A stretch of DNA of 9,687 bases from DATEOR01 sp035273885 (GTDB lineage: Bacteria > Actinomycetota > Thermoleophilia > Gaiellales > Gaiellaceae): positions 1-9,687 of the forward strand of contig DATEOR010000101.1 of assembly GCA_035273885.1 (NCBI GenBank). Reading direction: 5' to 3'. A model generated the notes under the pieces. It saw only the letters and a program-made list of their open reading frames with translations, ran no database searches and was not told the origin of the DNA. Every line of letters begins with the position of its first letter. Positions within the stretch are counted from its first letter, which is position 1. Of this stretch, positions 6,160 through 9,687 are shown in pieces. The position numbers and the translations under genes are program-made.

Positions 6160-8043
6160 GTGGCTGCGGTTCCACAGGAGCGGCGCGCCGCGCCGGACAC
6201 GTCCTCTTTCGTCCTGCGGTACAAGCCGGGTCGGGAGGTTCCGGAGATCGTCTCGCGTGGCGAGGCCGCACCGGCCCAGGTCGCACGGGTCAACTCGAGC
6301 TTGGCTGTCTTCGACGGTCACGTCTTCGACACGGAATCTTTGGCGGCCATCTCCGGCGCAGACCCGGCCACGGACGCTGCGGAGCTGATCCTCCGCGCAT
6401 ATTTCGAGCTAGGACCGGAGGTCGTCGGCCGGATCGACGGCGTCTTCGCCCTCGTTTTGTGGGACGCGCGCTCGGACTCGCTCCTAGCCGCGCGGGATCC
6501 CCTCGGCCATCATCCGCTCTTCTATGCGAAGGGCCGCGACGAGGCCTGGTACTTCTCGGACTCCATCGTCGCGCTCGTTCGCACCAAGGCAGTTTCGCCC
6601 GCTCTGAACCGGCCCGCGCTCGCCGAGTCGCTCGTCAACTACCACCTCGATCCCGGCGAGACCTACTTCGAGGAAGTGCGGCGTATCCCGGCCGGGCGGC
6701 TCCTGACCGCGTCCGAAGGCGGCCTCACGACGTCTCGCTACTGGGATCCGGCCCCGAGCGAAGCTGAGGTGCAATGGGTCACGGAGGCCGAGCTACCGCA
6801 GTTCCCCGAGCTCATGGAACGGGCTCTCGACCGCGCCCTGTCCGTCGGGCGCCCGTCGATCTTCCTGAGCGGTGGGATCGACTCCGTCGCGATCGCCGCC
6901 TTCGCCGCCGATGAGACGCGGTCTGCCGGGACCCAGCCTCCCATCGCGCTCTCGCTTGTCTTCCCCGACCCGAACTTCCACGAGGAGCCCATCCAGCGAC
7001 TCGTGGCGGGCGAGCTCGGCATGCCGCAGACCATCCTTCCGTTCGCGGAAGCCGAGCGCCCGGACGGCCTGGTCCTCGGCGCCCTGCATACGACTGCGAC
7101 GTGGCCGACGCCACTCGTCAACATCTGGCACCCGCTCTACACACGGCTCGCCCTCGAGGGCCGCGAGCAGGGCGCAAAGACGTTTCTCACGGGTGCCGGC
7201 GGCGACGAGTGGCTGTCCGTCTCGCCGCGCTGGTCGGCGGACTGCATGCGGCACCTGCGGCTTCGGGAGCTCAACCATTTCTGGCTTACGTACCGACGGT
7301 CCTACAAGGTGCAGAAGTGGCCGATGCTCAGGAACCTTCTTTGGAAGTACGGCGCAAAGGTGGTCCTGCAGGACGCGGCCAGAGGAGCCTCGAGCCGCTT
7401 TGCGCCCAACTTCCTCGCTGATGTCCGCCGCCGACGGCTGCGCGAGCGCATGGATCCTTGGCTCGCCCCGGATCCCGCCTTCGCCCGACAGCTCGAGGAC
7501 CGCGCGGCAGCCTTCACGCAGGCGCGCCATAGCCAGGGCGCGTATCTCAGCGACGTCATTCCCTACTTCGAGAACGTGGTCGTCGCAATGGAGCGCGAGG
7601 AGGCATACGAGCGCGGGAGGCGGCTCGGACTCGAGCCCTTCATGCCCTTCTGGGACCCCGGGGTCGTGGACTTTCTCGTGCGCACACCGCCGAGTCTCCT
7701 GCACACCGGTCACCGCTCCAAAGGCATCCTGCGCATGCGCCTCGCAGACCGATTTCCCGAGGCCGGTTTCCGCGATCAGAAGAAGGTGCTGATCACCGAG
7801 TTCTCAACCAGGGTACTCACCGAGCAGATCCCCCAAGCTTGGGAAGAATACGGCGGGGCACCAATACTTACGGCTAGTGGAATTGTCGACGGGAAAAAAC
7901 TAGAATCAGCCATCTATACTTCGCTTGAAAGACTGCAAGGGAGAGGTGTCCAGGAAGGATCCGCCGTACTCGAGTTTTCGGAGCTCGCACACAAGCTGTG
8001 GAGCGTCTTGAATCTCGAGGCGTGGATGCGCCAATGGGACTGA
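6160..8043 (+). CDS. Asparagine-synthetase-like lasso cyclase (macrolactam synthetase)
   Basis: A 627-residue protein of the asparagine synthetase B family. Residues about 45-200 are a degenerate glutaminase-type domain (VVGRIDGVFALVLWD, LLAARDPLGHHPLFY) with no N-terminal catalytic cysteine, so it should not hydrolyse glutamine. Residues about 215-627 are the ATP-using synthetase domain, with the pyrophosphate loop SGGIDS (237-242), TGAGGDE (344-350) and a basic stretch SKGILRMRL...RDQKKV (520-543) of the kind that binds ATP phosphates. In lasso clusters this enzyme adenylates the ring Asp/Glu side chain and joins it to the core N-terminus. The GTG start two bases after the B1 stop was chosen because earlier codons overlap that gene; translation is probably coupled. 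Codons 568-594 use many AT-rich codons (ATA, CTA, AAA, AGA) unlike the rest. Context with B1, precursor and B2 favours cyclase over a true asparagine synthetase. Confidence 0.88.
   Translation: MAAVPQERRAAPDTSSFVLRYKPGREVPEIVSRGEAAPAQVARVNSSLAVFDGHVFDTESLAAISGADPATDAAELILRAYFELGPEVVGRIDGVFALVLWDARSDSLLAARDPLGHHPLFYAKGRDEAWYFSDSIVALVRTKAVSPALNRPALAESLVNYHLDPGETYFEEVRRIPAGRLLTASEGGLTTSRYWDPAPSEAEVQWVTEAELPQFPELMERALDRALSVGRPSIFLSGGIDSVAIAAFAADETRSAGTQPPIALSLVFPDPNFHEEPIQRLVAGELGMPQTILPFAEAERPDGLVLGALHTTATWPTPLVNIWHPLYTRLALEGREQGAKTFLTGAGGDEWLSVSPRWSADCMRHLRLRELNHFWLTYRRSYKVQKWPMLRNLLWKYGAKVVLQDAARGASSRFAPNFLADVRRRRLRERMDPWLAPDPAFARQLEDRAAAFTQARHSQGAYLSDVIPYFENVVVAMEREEAYERGRRLGLEPFMPFWDPGVVDFLVRTPPSLLHTGHRSKGILRMRLADRFPEAGFRDQKKVLITEFSTRVLTEQIPQAWEEYGGAPILTASGIVDGKKLESAIYTSLERLQGRGVQEGSAVLEFSELAHKLWSVLNLEAWMRQWD
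7861..7940. other. AT-rich patch in the cyclase 3' end with -10-like boxes
   Basis: Hand count gives about 44% GC over these 80 bp, against about 70% around it. It contains a run of six A (7894-7899) and two -10-like hexamers, TAGAAT (7901-7906) and TATACT (7915-7920), but no good -35 box at the right distance. It lies about 150 bp upstream of the precursor gene and could hold an internal promoter, or be a trace of recombination. Confidence 0.3.
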
Positions 8044-8051
8044 CGGTGAAG

Positions 8052-8058
8052 GGAGGGG
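8052..8058 (+). promoter_or_regulatory. Ribosome-binding site of the lasso precursor gene
   Basis: The purine run GGAGGGG lies 11 nt before the ATG at 8070 and after the cyclase stop (8041-8043). It is the strongest purine-rich site near the precursor and supports the 8070 start over in-frame ATGs at 7998 and 8034, which lie upstream of it. Confidence 0.55.
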
Positions 8059-8069
8059 GTGACAGAGCA

Positions 8070-8222
8070 ATGACGAAGTGGGAACCGATGGAGCTTCGCT
8101 ATCTAGGGGACGTCGCCGAAGTGATGCTTGGCGGCGGTGCTGGCGGCCCGGCGAACGGCAAGTCGCAGCCGGTGCCTGGTGATCCGGGCGAGCCGACGCT
8201 GAAGCCTCCGGGGCACGAATAG
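8070..8222 (+). CDS. Lasso peptide precursor
   Basis: A 50-residue peptide between the cyclase and the kinase genes, too small to be an enzyme. The N-terminal half matches lasso leaders: W4-E-P6-M-E-L9-R-Y-L12-G13-D-V15-A-E-V18, the aromatic/Pro/Leu/LG-x-V pattern recognised by B1 proteins. A glycine-rich linker (GGGAGGPAN, 21-29) follows. A lasso ring needs a core N-terminus, usually Gly, 7-9 residues before Asp or Glu. The only Gly that meets this is G30, with D38 at position 9, giving ring GKSQPVPGD and a 12-residue tail PGEPTLKPPGHE. The core would be encoded by 8157-8219. The leader lacks the usual Thr at the penultimate position (Ala28 here). The core has six prolines, no cysteines and no aromatic residue except His49, so steric plugs would be unusual. 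Precursor identity rests on leader pattern and context; the cut site is inferred. Confidence 0.8.
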   Translation: MTKWEPMELRYLGDVAEVMLGGGAGGPANGKSQPVPGDPGEPTLKPPGHE

Positions 8223-8240
8223 CACGTCATTGCTTGGTCA

Positions 8241-8273
8241 CCGCCCGGCTCTGCGCTAGCGCGAGCCGGGCGG
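8241..8273 (+). terminator. Strong GC hairpin directly after the precursor gene
   Basis: CCGCCCGGCTC (8241-8251) and GAGCCGGGCGG (8263-8273) are perfect 11-bp reverse complements with an 11-nt loop, TGCGCTAGCGC, which itself contains the palindrome GCGCTAGCGC. It begins 18 nt after the precursor stop and ends 19 nt before the kinase start. No T run follows, so it is either a partial terminator or an RNA-stabilising element that keeps precursor mRNA more abundant than the downstream genes. Hairpins between the precursor and processing genes are known from proteobacterial lasso clusters. Confidence 0.65.
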
Positions 8274-8292
8274 CAGCATACTCTTCGACGGA

Positions 8293-9141
8293 ATGATCAC
8301 CACCCTCACGCTCGCACTCGGGTCCAGCGACACGCGAGCGCCGATGCCCGACGAAAGCGATCCGGCAACGCTCGTTTGGGTCGACTACGCAGGCACGCCG
8401 TCCGCGTACTTTTACCGTTCGGATGACGAGTACTGGGCTTACCTCCCGGCCGTCGGTGCATTTCGCTCTGGACGCGACGGCCGAATCCTCGCTGTGCCGG
8501 GAGAGGGGGTCCCCGAAAGCCTGGTCGTCGACACCTACCGACGCACGATCGTACCCATGACGCTCCAGCTGCTCGGCCGCCAGGTCCTGCACGCGAGCGC
8601 GGTGAAGACTCGAGCTGGGGTGATCGCCTTTTGCGCCGACTCGCAGACCGGCAAGTCGACCATCGCTTTCGGTCTCAGCCAGCGCGGCTACCGGGTGTGT
8701 GCTGACGATGCTCTGGCTTTCGAGACGACCAGCGCAGGCGTTCAGGTCTTCGAGCTTCCGTTCTCCATCCGGCTTCGTCCGGCCTCGGCGAAGTACTTCG
8801 ACGCCCCGGTCCCCCCCGCGCCCGAGCTGGGCCCTGACGGTCTGATCTCCGTGGGCCAGAAGGTCGCTCCGCTGGCGGCCTTGTGCGTCCTGACCCGGCA
8901 GCCAGAAGGCGAGCGCGTCAGGCTCGCGAGGCTCGAAGCGGACGCGGTCATCCAAAGGCTCCTCCCCCACGCCTATTGCTTCACGCTGCTCGACCCGGAG
9001 CTCAAGCGCAAGACTGTGGAGGAGTACCTTCGCCTCGCAGCCCTCGTGCCCGTCTACGAGGTTCGGTTCGCGGCGGCGATCGACGAGCTTCCCAGCCTAC
9101 TGAGCGAAATCGAGCGCGTTCTCATCCGTGAGGCGGCATGA
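8293..9141 (+). CDS. HPr-kinase-like protein of the lasso cluster
   Basis: A 282-residue protein related to the catalytic domain of HPr serine kinase. H100-A-S-A opens the domain as in HprK relatives; then comes an altered Walker A loop, A115-D-S-Q-T-G120-K121-S122-T123, with Ala in place of the first Gly, and a Walker B-like CADDALAF with D138-D139. A helical C-terminal part (LEADAVIQRLLPHAYCF...) follows. Homologues in lasso clusters such as paeninodin's phosphorylate the C-terminal Ser of the precursor. This precursor ends in His-Glu, so that reaction is not possible; Ser32 and Thr43 are the only hydroxyl residues in the predicted core. The ATG at 8293 is the first after an in-frame TAG; its ribosome-binding site is weak, and an ATG at 8344 is an alternative. 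The stop overlaps the B2 start (ATGA). Confidence 0.8.
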   Translation: MITTLTLALGSSDTRAPMPDESDPATLVWVDYAGTPSAYFYRSDDEYWAYLPAVGAFRSGRDGRILAVPGEGVPESLVVDTYRRTIVPMTLQLLGRQVLHASAVKTRAGVIAFCADSQTGKSTIAFGLSQRGYRVCADDALAFETTSAGVQVFELPFSIRLRPASAKYFDAPVPPAPELGPDGLISVGQKVAPLAALCVLTRQPEGERVRLARLEADAVIQRLLPHAYCFTLLDPELKRKTVEEYLRLAALVPVYEVRFAAAIDELPSLLSEIERVLIREAA

Positions 9142-9629
9142 GCGTGGACCGCGTGGACAGGATCCGGACCGTCGTCTCCGGGCCAAGCGAGCTCCTTCTT
9201 TCGGGGAGGATGCTCGTCTGGGCCGGCGCCCTGCCCGTCCTCAAGCGCGTCGTTCCACTCTCGCGCCTCGTGACCGTGATGGCGCCCCGGCACCGGCGCG
9301 CCCCGGACGCGAAGCGAACCCAGGACGTCGTGACACTCGCGCGGTGGATGTACCGGACCCGGGCTCTCCGGGACAACTGCCTGGAGCGTAGCCTGATCAC
9401 CTACCGCTACCTCCCGGCCGGCAACGAGGGCTCGCTCCTCGTCCTCGGCGTACGCAAGGGGGACGATGGACCGCCAGGGCATGCGTGGCTGATCGTGAAC
9501 GGAGTTGCGGTTCACGACTCCGACGAAACGCTCGAGAAGCTGGTCCCCGTGGTCGCCTTCGACCTCGACGGGAGGCGCCGGCCGGCGCCCGCGCCGCTCA
9601 GCGCTCGGCCGCCCGGCTCGCCCGCCTGA
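9138..9629 (+). CDS. Lasso peptide leader protease (B2, transglutaminase-like fold)
   Basis: A 163-residue protein of the lasso B2 family, papain/transglutaminase-fold cysteine proteases that remove the leader peptide. The catalytic triad is visible: C81 in NCLERSLITYRYL, H115 in GHAWLIV and D127 in VAVHDSDE. The N-terminal 75 residues (LARWMYRTRALRDNC) have the helical arrangement usual in B2, and LVLGVRKGDD before the HAW motif is also typical. The ATG shares ATGA with the kinase stop, so translation is coupled. Together with the PqqD-like gene at 5900-6157 it forms the split B protein, here separated by three genes. The C-terminus (RRRPAPAPLSARPPGSPA) is low complexity and lies over the end of an opposing gene, so the last residues may be dispensable. 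Confidence 0.88.
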   Translation: MSVDRVDRIRTVVSGPSELLLSGRMLVWAGALPVLKRVVPLSRLVTVMAPRHRRAPDAKRTQDVVTLARWMYRTRALRDNCLERSLITYRYLPAGNEGSLLVLGVRKGDDGPPGHAWLIVNGVAVHDSDETLEKLVPVVAFDLDGRRRPAPAPLSARPPGSPA

Positions 9630-9687
9630 TCGCGGCCAGGGCGGGCCCGAGCCGGAGGAGCATCCACACCGGCCGCCAGATGTAGGC
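9598..9687 (-). CDS. Fragment of an opposing gene (C-terminal 29 codons)
   Basis: The minus-strand frame from the right edge is open for 29 codons and ends in TGA at 9598-9600. It reads AYIWRPVWMLLRLGP then ALAAIRRASRAAER, with every third position G or C, as real genes here have. It overlaps the end of the B2 gene by 32 nt tail to tail. The family cannot be recognised from so short a piece. If real, it ends the lasso operon at B2. It could equally be a chance frame, since open frames are common in GC-rich DNA. Confidence 0.35.
   Translation of the reverse strand, partial: AYIWRPVWMLLRLGPALAAIRRASRAAER

Noticed and set aside
7998..8069. Longer precursor starting at ATG 7998 or 8034
   Set aside because: These starts lie inside the cyclase gene and upstream of the purine-rich ribosome-binding site, and the leader pattern begins right after the ATG at 8070.
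8163..8192. Other ring closures using E41 or K31/S32 as core start
   Set aside because: They need Gln, Pro, Val, Lys or Ser as the first core residue for a 7-9 ring; Gly at position 30 with D38 is the only standard solution.

Overview
The window is high-GC DNA (about 70% by eye) with tightly packed genes, GTG and TTG starts and 1-4 nt gene overlaps. This fits a high-GC actinobacterium; the gene mix and the lasso-type precursor resemble soil Thermoleophilia (Gaiellales/Solirubrobacterales), but that placement is an impression, not a computed result. No rRNA, tRNA, CRISPR array or insertion sequence was seen.

Left part (1-4952), mostly minus strand, primary metabolism. etfB and the start of etfA encode the two subunits of electron transfer flavoprotein. 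Divergent from etfB is a secreted M23-type peptidase homologue on the plus strand, whose stop codon overlaps the stop of the convergent thiE. A minus-strand operon runs from 4952 down to 2204: a stand-alone cobalamin-binding subunit of a methylmalonyl-CoA mutase-type enzyme, an enoyl-CoA hydratase, then thiG, thiS and thiE (thiazole synthase, its sulfur carrier, and thiamine phosphate synthase). It has a good promoter whose -10 box overlaps the start codon of the divergent metallo-beta-lactamase-fold gene (4969-5712).

Right part (about 5790-9629), plus strand: a compact five-gene lasso peptide (RiPP) cluster. In order it has a PqqD-like leader-binding protein (B1/RRE), an asparagine-synthetase-like lasso cyclase without the glutaminase cysteine, a 50-residue precursor, an HPr-kinase-like protein, and a transglutaminase-fold leader protease (B2). 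A sigma70-like promoter, an AT-rich inverted repeat over its -35 box and a strong GGAGG site precede the first gene. A perfect 11-bp hairpin lies directly after the precursor gene. The precursor has one sensible Gly-start ring solution, a 9-residue ring from G30 to D38, with a proline-rich 12-residue tail.

The cluster can be read as a full maturation pathway. B1 binds the leader, B2 cuts it, and the cyclase adenylates D38 and closes the ring on the new N-terminal Gly. The kinase-like protein may add phosphate, but the precursor lacks the C-terminal Ser that lasso kinases are known to use. No transporter gene is present in the operon. An opposing gene fragment (9598-9687) overlaps the end of B2 and closes the window.
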